Below are positions 51,889 to 61,868 of a stretch of 64,000 nt of DNA, one piece after another (positions within the stretch are counted from its first letter, which is position 1; each line of letters begins with the position of its first letter). Below the pieces are notes generated by a model. The model worked only from the letters and a program-made list of their open reading frames with translations, made no database searches and was not told the origin of the DNA. The DNA lies in NCBI RefSeq assembly GCF_024529955.1, contig NZ_AP024855.1:372001-436000 (forward strand), in the 5' to 3' direction. The stretch comes from Photobacterium toruni (GTDB lineage: Bacteria; Pseudomonadota; Gammaproteobacteria; Enterobacterales; Vibrionaceae). The position numbers and the translations under genes are program-made.

Positions 51889-52623
51889 CTAAATAACAAG
51901 TCCACCATCTACTTTTAATACTTGTCCAGTGATGAAACTTGATTGGGAACTTGCTAAAAACAGTGCACTATTGGCAATATCTTGCGCTTTACCCATTCTT
52001 TTTAATGGTGTTTTTGATGTCATATGATTAATAACTTTTTCAGGCAAATCAACAGTCATCGGTGTTTCTACAAATCCAGGTGCAATACAATTTGCACGAA
52101 CTTGTGCACCTTTACGTGCAAACTCTTTTGCCCATGACTTTGTCATTGCAATAACACCCGCTTTGGTGGCAGCATAATTTGTTTGCCCAATATTACCGTC
52201 AGTTCCCACTACTGATGACATAGTAATAATTGAACCAATCCCCGCTTGCATCATTACAGGAGCAATCGCTTGAGTCATATTAAAGACGCCTTTTAAATTA
52301 ACGTCCATGACCAGATCCCAGTCAGCCTCTGTCATTTTATCGATTAAGTTATCACGGGTGATACCAGCATTATTAACTAAAACATCAATATGCCCATATT
52401 GCTCTGTCAGTTGTCTCACCGCTTCTGCTACTCCTTGGCGGTCACAAACATTAAGCTCAAGTGCGGTAACATTTGGAAACTGCTGCTCTAAATCAGCCAT
52501 CATTCCCATATTCATATCACAAGCTATAACACGTGTCGCATTTTGACGAGCAAATGTTTCAACAATACAACGACCAATTCCTTGGGCTCCACCCGTCACA
52601 AGACAAACCTTACCTGTTAGCAT
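51889..52623 (-). CDS. fabG: SDR-family 3-oxoacyl-ACP reductase-like (FabG paralogue)
   Basis: A 244-residue short-chain dehydrogenase most like FabG or acetoacetyl-CoA reductase. The cofactor loop is TGGAQGIG (10-17), with NNAG at 84-87 and catalytic Ser137, Tyr150 and Lys154 (YAATK). The C-terminal FLASSQSSFITGQVLKVDGGLVI is typical. Acidic Asp36 (IACDM) at the end of the second strand is compatible with NADH. It is not in a fatty-acid operon, so it is probably a paralogue rather than the essential FabG. It is divergent from a LysR gene that may control it. Confidence 0.85.
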   Translation of the reverse strand: MLTGKVCLVTGGAQGIGRCIVETFARQNATRVIACDMNMGMMADLEQQFPNVTALELNVCDRQGVAEAVRQLTEQYGHIDVLVNNAGITRDNLIDKMTEADWDLVMDVNLKGVFNMTQAIAPVMMQAGIGSIITMSSVVGTDGNIGQTNYAATKAGVIAMTKSWAKEFARKGAQVRANCIAPGFVETPMTVDLPEKVINHMTSKTPLKRMGKAQDIANSALFLASSQSSFITGQVLKVDGGLVI

Positions 52624-52847
52624 ATTTTTCCCCTTAATATTATCGTCCTACAATCAAATTAAAACTTAGCGCTCAACATTCAGTTTAGATAACTCTCACC
52701 TAAACACTCACCTCAATATCACAAGACACAATTGCAAAAATGAGACAATATGTTCAAAACAAGTCACAAACAAGTGCAACACTACGCATAATAAGTATAC
52801 TCTAATTGTCATTCATGCATACAAATCAACCAATTGTTACAGAGAAA

Positions 52848-53774
52848 ATGATGTTAGATAAAATTATTTTTTTTCTTCATGTTGTTCGATGTCAATCAGT
52901 AACAGAAGCTGCAAAGCAGTATGGTATTTCAACATCCGCAGGTAGTCGCTGGATCACTGAGCTTGAAGAAATAATGGGAATAAGCCTTGTAAAGCGTACA
53001 ACTCGTAAAATTTCAGTCACACAAGCAGGACAACATTTATTTCAACAATTCACACAAATAAATAATCAAATTACTGATGTCTTAAATGAAATTCAAAATC
53101 TAAGTCAAGAAGATAGTGGCACCATTAAAATTGCAAGCACGCCACTTTTCGCTAAATATTATTTAAGTGACATTATTGGTGAGTATGTCAGTGATAATCC
53201 AAACATTAATTTCGTGGTCATTGAAACCGCTTTTGAAGTGGATAATGTTCATGAGGTTGATTTTGCGATACGCGCTAATGCAACGTATCGAGGTTTTCAA
53301 GACAAAAATAGCTTATTAGTTAAACGGACATTATTACGTGAACCACTAAAGGCATGTTGCTCTCCCGCTTATATTGCGCGTTACGGACAACCCGTTATAC
53401 CTAACGATTTAAAAAAGCACTTATGCTTATTCGCAACGACACTAGTGGGAGGAAACCGGTGGATTTTCGAGCAAGATGGTGAATACAACTCAGTACAGAT
53501 TTCACGTACTGTTGAAGTTGATGATAGTGAGATTTTAAAGAGAATTGCACTCGCTGGCGGGGGTATAGCCTATTTACCCTATAGTTTAATTCAAGATGAG
53601 TTACAACAGCATAAATTAGTATCGGTGCTTAACAACTATATTAGTAGCGAATTTGAGCTAAGCCTATATTACAAACCAAGAAAACATATGCCTGCCCGCT
53701 GTGCTAATTTTAAAGAATATTTATTAAAACGCGTAACAGAGATAAACCTGCACCGTAACTGTAATGTTATTTAG
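52848..53774 (+). CDS. LysR-family transcriptional regulator
   Basis: A 308-residue LysR regulator. The winged helix reads LDKIIFFLHVVRCQSVTEAAKQYGISTSAGSRWITELEEIMG, followed by LVKRTTRKISVTQAG. The effector domain includes IASTPLFAKYYLSDIIGEYV and RIALAGGGIAYLPYSLIQDEL. The frame opens at TTG 52806 and ATG 52815, but ATG 52848 fits the usual LysR N-terminus best. It is divergent from the FabG-like SDR with 225 bases between, and likely regulates it (inference). A terminator shared with deaD follows. Confidence 0.85.
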   Translation: MMLDKIIFFLHVVRCQSVTEAAKQYGISTSAGSRWITELEEIMGISLVKRTTRKISVTQAGQHLFQQFTQINNQITDVLNEIQNLSQEDSGTIKIASTPLFAKYYLSDIIGEYVSDNPNINFVVIETAFEVDNVHEVDFAIRANATYRGFQDKNSLLVKRTLLREPLKACCSPAYIARYGQPVIPNDLKKHLCLFATTLVGGNRWIFEQDGEYNSVQISRTVEVDDSEILKRIALAGGGIAYLPYSLIQDELQQHKLVSVLNNYISSEFELSLYYKPRKHMPARCANFKEYLLKRVTEINLHRNCNVI

Positions 53775-53794
53775 TGTTAGCAAAAAAAAGGCAC

Positions 53795-53824
53795 AAAAAA
53801 GCCAGACTTTCGTCTGGCTTTTTT
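53795..53824. terminator. Bidirectional terminator (LysR / deaD)
   Basis: A 13-bp stem AAAAAAGCCAGAC/GTCTGGCTTTTTT with loop TTTC, between convergent genes. Confidence 0.92.
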
Positions 53825-53840
53825 ATCACACTAGCGCAAA

Positions 53841-55781
53841 TTATGCATCAGTACGTGGTTTGCGGTCACTCGCAGGACGTGCTGCAGCACCATCACGGTT
53901 ACCACGGTAACCACCACGGCTATCATTGCCACGGTTGCGATCGAAACGACGCTCGCCACCGCGCTCACCGCCACGGTTGCCATCACGGCTACCACGATGA
54001 CCAGTACGCTCACCACCGTTACGATTGTCACGGTTGCCTGTACGTGGACGATGTTCACGTAACACTTCACCTTCAACAACTACTGCTTTAACGTCATTCT
54101 GGCGAATACGTAATTTCTTCAGTTGCTCAGAAACTTCTGCTGTCATCTTCTTAGGAAGTTGAACAAAAGTATGTGAAGGAGCAAGTTTAATTGCACCGAT
54201 GAACTCTTTGCTTAAGCCAAGTTCGTTTGCGATTGCGCCAACGATATCTTTAACTTGAACACCTTGCTCACGACCAACTTGTAACTGGTAAGTATCCCAA
54301 TCAGCGTTATTGAAAGTGCGACGTTCGCCACGCTCTCCACCACGCTCACCGCGACGGTCGCCACGATCAGGACGGTCACCACGACGGTCGCCACGATCAT
54401 CACGGTCACCACGACGCTCACGACGTTGTGATTCACGCTCGATAGCTGCGATCATTGGATCTGGACCTTTATAGAATAAAGGACGGTTACCTTGTTGGCG
54501 CTGAAGAAGCATTGCAGCTAGTGTTGCTGCATCAACATCGATTGACTCTTGTAGTTTCGCTACTAGTTCAACGAATGCATCAACATTTGTTTGTTCTTTC
54601 TGTGCAGCTAGTTCTTCACCTAAACGGTTTAGACGAGATGCAGCAACTAGATCACGTAGCGGAAGTTGGATTTCTTCCATACGAGACTTAGTAACACGCT
54701 CAATAGTACGTAGCATGCGGATTTGGTTAGTACGAACCAATAGGATCGCTTTACCTTCACGTCCAGCACGACCAGTACGACCGATACGGTGAATGTATGA
54801 TTCAACATCAAATGGGATATCGTAGTTGAATACGTGTGTAATACGTGCAACGTCTAGGCCACGTGCTACAACGTCAGTTGCAACTAGAATATCAATCACA
54901 CCACGTTTGATATGGTCAACAGTACGCTCACGTAGCGACTGAGGAATATCACCGTGAAGTGCCGCAGCTTTAAAGCCACGAGAAGATAACCAATCAGCTA
55001 GACGCTCAGTATCTTGACGAGTACGAACGAATACGATTGATGCATCTGTGTTTTCAGTTTCAAGAAGACGGCTCATTGCTTCGTCTTTCTCTACGCCTTT
55101 AACAACCCAAAATTGTTGAGACACTTGAGATACAGTACGGTTTTCACCTGCAACGTCAATGCGTGCTGGTTCACGTAGGAAGCGATCAACGATTTCTTTA
55201 ACGATTGGAGGCATAGTTGCAGAGAAAAGTACACGTTGTGCAGTTTCTGGTGCTTGTTCCATGATCCAAGTAACGTCGTCAACGAAACCCATTTTTAGCA
55301 TTTCATCAGCTTCATCAAGAACGAAAGTAGATACTTCGTCTAGGTGAAGTTGCTTACGTGAAATAAGGTCTTTAACACGACCCGGAGTACCAACAACAAT
55401 GTGAGCACCATTTTTTAGTGCACGCATTTGATCAACGATAGAAGCACCGCCGTAAATCTCAAGAACCTTAAGGCCTTTGATATTTTGACCAAGTACTTTA
55501 ATTTCTGCAGCAACCTGAATTGCAAGCTCACGTGTTGGAGCCATAACAATAGCTTGTGGCTTATGCTGAGAAAGATTTACTTTGTTCAATACAGGCAACG
55601 AGAACGCTGCTGTTTTACCAGTACCAGTCTGTGCTTTACCAAGCGCATCCGTACCAGTTAGAAGTAGAGGTATTGACGCCGCCTGGATAGGTGTAGGCGA
55701 AACGAAACCCATAGAGTCTAGTGCGGATAATAGTGTGTCGGCCAAATCTAGTTGGCGAAATTCTGTAACAGTTTCTTGCAT
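53841..55781 (-). CDS. deaD: DEAD-box RNA helicase DeaD/CsdA
   Basis: A 646-residue ATP-dependent RNA helicase for ribosome assembly and mRNA turnover, especially in the cold. Q motif PTPIQAASIPLLL, motif I AQTGTGKTAAF, motif II LDEADEML, motif III SAT, and motif VI HRIGRTGRAG are all present. A DeaD-type RNA-binding domain lies around residues 495-570 (QVGREQGVQVKDIVGAIANE). Two Arg/Gly/Asp-rich low-complexity tracts (about 450-490 and 580-646) mediate RNA contacts. The start lies within the palindrome TTGGGATCCCAA-TG, whose GGGA can serve as ribosome site. It is divergent from rnb. Confidence 0.95.
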   Translation of the reverse strand: MQETVTEFRQLDLADTLLSALDSMGFVSPTPIQAASIPLLLTGTDALGKAQTGTGKTAAFSLPVLNKVNLSQHKPQAIVMAPTRELAIQVAAEIKVLGQNIKGLKVLEIYGGASIVDQMRALKNGAHIVVGTPGRVKDLISRKQLHLDEVSTFVLDEADEMLKMGFVDDVTWIMEQAPETAQRVLFSATMPPIVKEIVDRFLREPARIDVAGENRTVSQVSQQFWVVKGVEKDEAMSRLLETENTDASIVFVRTRQDTERLADWLSSRGFKAAALHGDIPQSLRERTVDHIKRGVIDILVATDVVARGLDVARITHVFNYDIPFDVESYIHRIGRTGRAGREGKAILLVRTNQIRMLRTIERVTKSRMEEIQLPLRDLVAASRLNRLGEELAAQKEQTNVDAFVELVAKLQESIDVDAATLAAMLLQRQQGNRPLFYKGPDPMIAAIERESQRRERRGDRDDRGDRRGDRPDRGDRRGERGGERGERRTFNNADWDTYQLQVGREQGVQVKDIVGAIANELGLSKEFIGAIKLAPSHTFVQLPKKMTAEVSEQLKKLRIRQNDVKAVVVEGEVLREHRPRTGNRDNRNGGERTGHRGSRDGNRGGERGGERRFDRNRGNDSRGGYRGNRDGAAARPASDRKPRTDA

Positions 55782-55812
55782 TGGGATCCCAATATATGAT
55801 CAACTTAAAAAC

Positions 55813-55864
55813 GGGGCCCCTTTGCTACAGAGGGTTCTGCAACAGCAACCACTAGCACGGGCCT
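55813..55864 (-). promoter_or_regulatory. GC-rich structured leader of deaD
   Basis: A GC-rich patch in AT-rich surroundings. On the minus strand it folds as GGCCC ... TGCTA ... GGTT-loop-AACC ... TAGCA ... GGGCC, ending about 32 bases before the deaD ATG. Its position and nested stems suggest a 5'-UTR control element. Whether it is a thermosensor or an attenuator is not known. Confidence 0.4.
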
Positions 55865-56525
55865 CGACTAATAGGGGGCGTATTGTGGGCTAATACTTGA
55901 TAAAAAGCCAGAAAAAATTGAACAACGTCACAAAATAACTCACAAACACCCATTTATTGAACAAATAGTACAGCTGATAAACATCCCATGATTTTGTATA
56001 GATTATCAATTGACTATGTTGTTGAAAATACGAGCAATCCAACAATGTAAATCTCGTCTTCTCATCTTAAACCTACTTTTGTAATTAGATTAGGGTAATC
56101 ATTTGTTAGCACTTTTATATTGATCGTTATCTTTCCTACTCTTTATATAAGTTAATTTCCCATATTAACCTTCTTATTTATCTTCTCTTCTAAAAAAATA
56201 TTATTACTTATTGTTTTTAAATGGTTTTTAATGGTTAGTTACTCACTTTATGCTGTTCTTTTCGTTGACCGATAAACCCAAAAAATAAAATACAGCACTT
56301 TTGCTTACTCTTTTATTCAGAATTAACATTTTCACTGTTATTTATATTAATCATCATATCTTGTCATAATTTATTTACTTCATATCATAAAATACAGAAA
56401 TTTAAACATAACTAATTGATTTTATAAAAAATACCAATGTAATATGAAAATTAAAACAGTCAAATCTTGGTTTTATATGACCAAAAACGTATAGTGTCTA
56501 TGTCGATAATCTGAGACCAGACATA
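55865..56525. other. Gene-free AT-rich region between divergent deaD and rnb
   Basis: About 660 bases, very AT-rich, with no ORF of note. Long leaders for both genes are likely, because the divergent promoters have ample space. No specific operator is recognised. Confidence 0.4.
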
Positions 56526-58538
56526 ATGTTTCAAGATAACCCGCTGTTAGCACAGCTAAAAAAGCAAATACAAGAAACACTTCCTAAGAAGGAAGGTTAT
56601 ATCAAAGCAACAGATCGTGGCTTTGGCTTTCTAGAAACTGATAACAAAGAAAGCATCTTCATTCCACCGGTATATATGAAAAACGTTATGCACGGTGATC
56701 GTGTTATCGCCGTTCTTCGTACCGAAAAAGAACGTGAAGTTGCTGAACCACAAGAACTTGTTGAACAATCAATTACACGCTTTATTGGTCGTGTAAAACT
56801 GATTCGTAATCGCTTGCATGTCATTCCAGATCACCCTCAATTAAAAGAAGCGATTAAGGCACAAGCAATAAAAGGCCTTAATCCAGAAACATTAAAAGAA
56901 GGTGATTGGGTTGTTGCTGAGCTTACTCGTCACCCTCTAGCAGGTAGCAATCAGCCATTTTTCTGCGAAGTAACTAAAAAAATCACTGATAGCAATGACA
57001 AAATTGCACCATGGTGGGTTACGCTTGCTCGCCACCAGCTACCTAATGCAGAGCCTGCTCCGCAAGAAAGCTGGACAATGTTAGATGAAGGCATTGAACG
57101 CCAAGACTTAACGGATTTACCATTCATTACTATTGATGGTGAATCAACTAAAGACATGGATGATGCTTTATATACTGCCGCTAAAGATGACGGTAGTTAT
57201 GAAATCACCATCGCGATTGCGGATCCTACCTCTTACATTGCTGTTGGCGATAAGATGGATGATGAAGCGCGTGAACGTGGATTTACTATTTACCTTCCGG
57301 GCCGTAATATTCCAATGCTGCCGCGTGAACTAAGTGACGAATTATGCTCACTTATCGAAAATGAAAAACGTCCAGTTTTATGCTGCCGAGTTTCTATTGA
57401 TAATACGGGTGTTATTCAAGACGACATTACGTTCTTTGGCGCATGGATCAAATCTCAAGGTCGTTTATCTTACAATAATGTGTCTGATTTCCTTGAAAAT
57501 GGCCATTGCGACGATTGGACACCAAGCCCAATCATAGAACAACAAATCGTTGCTCTACAGGGTTTTGCAACCTTACGTTCAGATTGGCGTATGGCAAATG
57601 CAGTGGTATTCCCTGATCGTCCAGATTACCGTTTTGAATTAAGTGAAGATAACGACGTTGTCGCTATTCATACAGACTTACGTCGTATTGCTAATCGCAT
57701 GATCGAAGAAGCAATGATCACCGCCAACATTTGTGCGGGTCGTGCTTTACAAGCGAAATTTGCAACGGGTGTATTTAACGTTCATAGCGGTTTCCATCAA
57801 GAAAAAATTGATACTGCCATGGAGTTTATTACCAACGCAGAAGCGCCGTTTACTAAAGAAGAAATTGTTACTTTAGAAGGCTTCAGTGCATTGCGTCGTT
57901 GGTTAAACACGCTAGATAGTACCTATCTTGATAACCGTTTGCGTAAATTCCAAGCTTATAGTGAAGTGGCTAATACGCCGGCACCACACTATGCAATGGG
58001 ACTGGATGTTTACGCAACATGGACATCACCAATTCGTAAGTACGGCGATATGATCAATCACCGTTTACTGAAAGCGTTAATCACCGGTAATGAACCGACA
58101 CAAACGCCTGATGACAATGTTGGTGATGAAATTGCTAACCACCGTCGTCATCACCGCATGGCGGAACGTGATGTGTCTGATTGGCTATATGTGCGTTTAC
58201 TTAAAGATGCAGTAAAAAAAGAAACTGTTTTTAAAGCTGAGATCTTTGATATTAATCGTGCAGGTATGCGTGTACGTCTACTTGAGAATGGCGCAGCAGC
58301 CTTTATTCCAGGTTCGCTAATTGTTGATAACAAAGAGCGTATTGTATGCAGTGGTGAGCTTGGCATTATTAGTATTGATGGTGTTAAAGAATACCAACTT
58401 GGCGATACCTTTGATGTGAAATTAGCAGAGGTTCGTACTGCAACACGTCAATTAGTCGCAAGACCTGTACAGCAATACCCTGCTCCAGGGGTAGCTCCTA
58501 CCGCAGAGAAAGCAACAGACGATCAAGAAAAAGCATAA
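56526..58538 (+). CDS. rnb: Exoribonuclease II
   Basis: A 670-residue 3'-to-5' exoribonuclease. N-terminal cold-shock domains ([25 protein letters not shown]) are followed by the RNB catalytic domain with the Asp cluster [14 protein letters not shown] and [44 protein letters not shown] is the second RNB signature. A C-terminal S1 domain follows ([28 protein letters not shown]). Length agrees with RNase II (about 644 residues) rather than RNase R. It degrades single-stranded mRNA. A terminator follows. Confidence 0.95.
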   Translation: MFQDNPLLAQLKKQIQETLPKKEGYIKATDRGFGFLETDNKESIFIPPVYMKNVMHGDRVIAVLRTEKEREVAEPQELVEQSITRFIGRVKLIRNRLHVIPDHPQLKEAIKAQAIKGLNPETLKEGDWVVAELTRHPLAGSNQPFFCEVTKKITDSNDKIAPWWVTLARHQLPNAEPAPQESWTMLDEGIERQDLTDLPFITIDGESTKDMDDALYTAAKDDGSYEITIAIADPTSYIAVGDKMDDEARERGFTIYLPGRNIPMLPRELSDELCSLIENEKRPVLCCRVSIDNTGVIQDDITFFGAWIKSQGRLSYNNVSDFLENGHCDDWTPSPIIEQQIVALQGFATLRSDWRMANAVVFPDRPDYRFELSEDNDVVAIHTDLRRIANRMIEEAMITANICAGRALQAKFATGVFNVHSGFHQEKIDTAMEFITNAEAPFTKEEIVTLEGFSALRRWLNTLDSTYLDNRLRKFQAYSEVANTPAPHYAMGLDVYATWTSPIRKYGDMINHRLLKALITGNEPTQTPDDNVGDEIANHRRHHRMAERDVSDWLYVRLLKDAVKKETVFKAEIFDINRAGMRVRLLENGAAAFIPGSLIVDNKERIVCSGELGIISIDGVKEYQLGDTFDVKLAEVRTATRQLVARPVQQYPAPGVAPTAEKATDDQEKA

Positions 58539-58565
58539 CGATATTTATCTGCTTTACCGCTATAC

Positions 58566-58591
58566 AAGGCCAGTATTTACTGGCCTTTTTT
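58566..58591 (+). terminator. Terminator of rnb
   Basis: A 10-bp stem AAGGCCAGTA/TACTGGCCTT followed by TTTT, 28 bases after the rnb stop. Confidence 0.9.
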
Positions 58592-58644
58592 ACATCTTTC
58601 ATCCTATTATGCCATTATAAATAATTCATAGAAGTCAGCTCTCA

Positions 58645-59241
58645 ATGTCAAATCATATTCCAGAAAGCGATAACAAAAACAACAACACGCCAGAACAAAT
58701 CCAACTTATCGAGCACCAAGTAAAACAGTGGCTTGAAGATGTTGTCATCGGTCTTAATTTATGCCCTTTTGCTGCCAAGCCTAACCGTAATAAACAAATC
58801 AGAATATTTGTCAGCGAAGACAATAATGAAAATGATCTGCTTGAAACTATTTACATGCAGTTCAAAGAATTAGATGAAACACCAGCAGAAACACTGGAAA
58901 CCATTTTAGTTGTCGCGCCCTACTTATTTAAAGAATTTGATGATTACAATCAATTTCTCGATCTTGTTGAAGGGCTTGTGGTGCAATTAGGTAAAAGTGG
59001 TACTTATCAAATTGCCAGTTTCCATCCTGACTACTGTTTCTATGGTGCAGAGCCTGATGATGCAGAAAACCTCACCAACCGTTCACCGTATCCTATTTTT
59101 CATCTTATTCGTGAAGAAAGTATGGCAAAAGTGATCAAACACTACCCTAATCCGGAAGCGATCCCTGATCGTAATATCGAATGTGTTGAAAGTTTAACCC
59201 CAGAACAAATGCGTCAGTTATTTCCCTACTTAATCAAATAA
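58645..59241 (+). CDS. DUF1415 family protein
   Basis: A 198-residue cytoplasmic protein of the DUF1415 family, recognised by WLEDVVIGLNLCPFAAKPNRN near residue 31, then LLVVAPYLFKEFDDYNQFLDL and the highly conserved IASFHPDYCFYGAEPDDAEN, followed by NRSPYPIFHLIREESM. The function is unknown. Conserved Cys, His and Asp residues suggest an enzyme or metal-binding protein. It lies behind rnb on the same strand but after a terminator, so it is probably expressed separately. Confidence 0.85.
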   Translation: MSNHIPESDNKNNNTPEQIQLIEHQVKQWLEDVVIGLNLCPFAAKPNRNKQIRIFVSEDNNENDLLETIYMQFKELDETPAETLETILVVAPYLFKEFDDYNQFLDLVEGLVVQLGKSGTYQIASFHPDYCFYGAEPDDAENLTNRSPYPIFHLIREESMAKVIKHYPNPEAIPDRNIECVESLTPEQMRQLFPYLIK

Positions 59242-59286
59242 CTCTATATTTTCTTCTCATTATAACTTCGTGAAGCAATAACCCTA

Positions 59287-59320
59287 AAATGACGGCAATA
59301 TCGAATTATTGTCGTTATTT
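59287..59320 (+). terminator. Terminator of the DUF1415 gene
   Basis: Stem AAATGACGGCAATA/TATTGTCGTTATTT (one mismatch) followed by CTTTG, 45 bases after the stop. Confidence 0.65.
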
Positions 59321-59371
59321 CTTTGTTATATTAATGACCTACTCTATGTTTAATTTAGGGCTTCTTGTTAA

Positions 59372-60631
59372 ATGTTGTTATTGTCACGTTTGCACTCACC
59401 AAATACCCGCTTTGTTCTGCCCTTTGTTATTTCTGTACTAATGATTATAGGCTATCCGTTATTCACTCCTTTAATAACGACCTATTCTCAACTCTGGATC
59501 AACCTGCCATTTATATTATTAAGTGCTGTTGTCATCTTAAATTACAAGCTGCCTCAAGCTCAAAGTGGAATCATTGCGATTGTTATGCTGATCGCTTATA
59601 GCATTATTATCTATTGGTTACAGATCTCATTAGCCAACACTGATACCAAATTAATTTTTTGTCTGTTAGCTACATTCTTACCCATTAACCTTTTATTGTT
59701 ACGGTTTATTCATCTACCTAAGCTGCTATCATTAACGACCGTAATACTACTGTTAGGGCTTAGCATCCAATGTATTATTGGTGCTGTGATTAGTAACATC
59801 TATCAAGAAGATTTTTTATCTTGGCAGCACATTCATCTCTTTACTTACCACAATATTTCCTCACTACCACTGATCTTAATTATATTTAATCTTGCTATCA
59901 GTTGCGGTGCTGGTGCATTAGCCGTGAGATACCACCATCGTATTGATCGTCATATTTTTATATGCTGTTTATTAACAACTGTCACTTTTATTTTTTTTCA
60001 TTACCCTTTTATATCAAGCAGTGCCTTCATCCTCTGTGCGCTCTTTCTATTAAGCGATCTTGGCTATTGTCGCTACCAACAAAATTTCCACGACCCACTC
60101 ACTCAACTGGCGGATCATCGCGCGCTCGCACAAAAACTGCCACTTCTACACCACGATTGTATAATTGCAGTCTTAGATATTGATAATCCAACCAATATCA
60201 TTGATAAACATCAACCATCAGCAATTAATGATATACAACGTTCTATTGCTGTCATATTAGAGAAACAGATTCAACGTTCACAATATCTCTATTTTGCATC
60301 ACAGCAATTTATTGTGATTTTCGAGCATAAAAAAATAGCGGAATGTCAGCAAATAATAGAACAACTCCAACAAGCCATTGGCTCAGAAAAACACACGATA
60401 GAACCACCGATCATCAAACCACTGCCAGAACAATCACCAGTAAAAATTAAAAAAACACGGAAAAAATCCATAAAAGTTAGTGTCAGTGCCGGAATATGCA
60501 ATGTCAATATCGACCAAAGCGCAACGACAGTATTACAGCTAGCTATTGATGTATTACACACGGCACGCCAAAAAAATAAGAAAAAGCATCAAATTTATGT
60601 TGCGGAGAATAATCCAGAGATATTACTTTAA
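59372..60631 (+). CDS. Membrane protein with degenerate GGDEF domain
   Basis: A 419-residue inner-membrane protein. Residues 1-230 hold about eight membrane helices. Residues 238-405 align with the GGDEF fold: it begins DPLTQLADHRALAQKL and includes IIAVLDIDNPTNIIDKH where LDIDxFKxIND is expected. At the position of GGDEF it reads ASQQFIVIF, so the catalytic Gly-Gly-Asp-Glu is absent. A lysine-rich insertion (KIKKTRKKSIKVSVS) precedes the SVSAGI-like strand. It therefore cannot be a normal diguanylate cyclase and may act as a c-di-GMP or GTP sensor or a protein scaffold. Confidence 0.75.
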   Translation: MLLLSRLHSPNTRFVLPFVISVLMIIGYPLFTPLITTYSQLWINLPFILLSAVVILNYKLPQAQSGIIAIVMLIAYSIIIYWLQISLANTDTKLIFCLLATFLPINLLLLRFIHLPKLLSLTTVILLLGLSIQCIIGAVISNIYQEDFLSWQHIHLFTYHNISSLPLILIIFNLAISCGAGALAVRYHHRIDRHIFICCLLTTVTFIFFHYPFISSSAFILCALFLLSDLGYCRYQQNFHDPLTQLADHRALAQKLPLLHHDCIIAVLDIDNPTNIIDKHQPSAINDIQRSIAVILEKQIQRSQYLYFASQQFIVIFEHKKIAECQQIIEQLQQAIGSEKHTIEPPIIKPLPEQSPVKIKKTRKKSIKVSVSAGICNVNIDQSATTVLQLAIDVLHTARQKNKKKHQIYVAENNPEILL

Positions 60632-60751
60632 CGATAATCAATTACTCAATAATAAATAAGCAATTAATTACACTAATCGATTATTTGAAATTTTGGTATA
60701 AAATAATATGAGGCACTAATTAATAATCAGTAACTGGATGGGAGAATTAAA

Positions 60752-60934
60752 ATGAACAATCAAGATAGAATTGAAGATATGGAACAAAAAATATCCATTG
60801 CCTATCAAGAGGGTCATTTTGAGCAAGCTAAAGCCCTTGAGAAAACACTCAAGCGTATTCGTGGACACCATAATTTATACGATGAAAACGAACCATACTC
60901 CCTTGAAGGACGCATTTTTACTGATGATGAATAG
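60752..60934 (+). CDS. Small conserved-looking hypothetical protein
   Basis: A 60-residue, charged, helical protein (EDMEQKISIAYQEGHFEQAKALEKTLKRIRG) with an acidic tail. A strong GGGAG ribosome site lies 9 bases before ATG 60752, which supports translation. It resembles a short helix-turn-helix hairpin of the kind seen in small regulatory proteins, but I do not recognise it. It is followed by a 15-bp inverted repeat. Confidence 0.65.
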   Translation: MNNQDRIEDMEQKISIAYQEGHFEQAKALEKTLKRIRGHHNLYDENEPYSLEGRIFTDDE

Positions 60935-60940
60935 CATATC

Positions 60941-60978
60941 AATGGATAAGTAAGGGTCAGTATCCTTACTTATCCATT
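60941..60978. terminator. Perfect 15-bp inverted repeat, likely bidirectional terminator
   Basis: AATGGATAAGTAAGG (60941-60955) / CCTTACTTATCCATT (60964-60978) with an 8-base loop, between two convergent small genes. There is no T-run after the stem. Confidence 0.55.
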
Positions 60979-61027
60979 ACAGACTTCATAATGAATAAAT
61001 AACAATAATATAAACAACTAGCCATTA

Positions 61028-61327
61028 CTATTGTGTCTCCGTACCATGTGTTTTTTCATGTAAAATAACCCCCGTATATAAATCCATTTCTAACTCAACA
61101 GCCTCGCCCCCTTTATTGCGTGCTTTTACCGCAATTTCATTGTGCTTACGTTCGATTTTTATCATTCTAAAATCATAATAACCATCAGATTCCAATTGTT
61201 GCATTGCACTAGGTACGCTTAGCATATTAACGGCACTAGTATCGACAGGATCAGCATGAGCAATATAACTTTGTAATAAGCAACACATGCTACTACTAAT
61301 AAATAACACCTTAACATTTCTGATCAC
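61028..61327 (-). CDS. Exported PepSY-domain protein
   Basis: A 99-residue periplasmic protein with a signal peptide (MIRNVKVLFISSSMCCLLQS, cleavage after AHA near residue 25) and one PepSY domain: VPSAMQQLESDGYYDFRMIKIERKHNEIAVKARNKGGEAVELEMDLYTG. PepSY proteins often modulate proteases or two-component sensors, or act in metal reduction pathways. No sensor-kinase pair is adjacent, so the partner is unknown. It is convergent with the 60-residue ORF. Confidence 0.75.
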   Translation of the reverse strand: MIRNVKVLFISSSMCCLLQSYIAHADPVDTSAVNMLSVPSAMQQLESDGYYDFRMIKIERKHNEIAVKARNKGGEAVELEMDLYTGVILHEKTHGTETQ

Positions 61328-61868
61328 TTGTCCTCCTTAATAGCACACTGACTAGAGCTAGCATAAACCATTTAGATATTATCTCTTCACTATATAAAGC
61401 AAGAATCACACCAATAATTGATATAAAACAGCCCGATTTTATCTTAATTAAGCCATAAAAATACAAGTGATACCGTATTTGAACGCAATGATATCAATAA
61501 AAAACCATATCAGCAGTAACCTATAATAACTTATCGCATTATGGCAATTGCTCGCAAAAATACTATCATTATGCATAGTGCTATTAATATTGCAGAACAA
61601 TAGGCTCATTTACGCCGAACTGAGTTTACATCATTATTCGATCTTAAAAAGCTAACCCAAAGTGACGCTACAAAATAATTATTGTGCGCCCCACTTTAAT
61701 ATAAAACATCGTTCAATATTTAAGCATTAACACTTTGAATGTGAATATTAGGCAATAAATCACGGTCATTACTTGTTCAATAGTAAAACTGGATGTAACG
61801 TATAATATAAATAAACGTCAGTTCAACATTTTGAACTGGGTATCTCTTACAAGCAAAGAGCATTATTA
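61328..61868. other. Gene-free stretch with one palindrome
   Basis: 540 bases with no ORF of note. Apart from the inverted repeat at 61819-61838, nothing is recognised. It probably holds the promoters of the divergent PepSY and lipoprotein genes. Confidence 0.4.
61819..61838 (+). promoter_or_regulatory. Palindrome upstream of the lipoprotein gene
   Basis: CAGTTCAA-CATT-TTGAACTG, a perfect 8-bp inverted repeat 30-50 bases before the lipoprotein start. It could be an operator or a 5'-UTR hairpin. Confidence 0.4.

Noticed and set aside
53774..54091. Plus-strand His-rich ORF over the 3' end of deaD
   Set aside because: It is the antisense shadow of the Arg/Gly-rich repeats of deaD. Reversed Arg/Gly codons read as His, Tyr and Cys. 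It has no ribosome site and overlaps a terminator.
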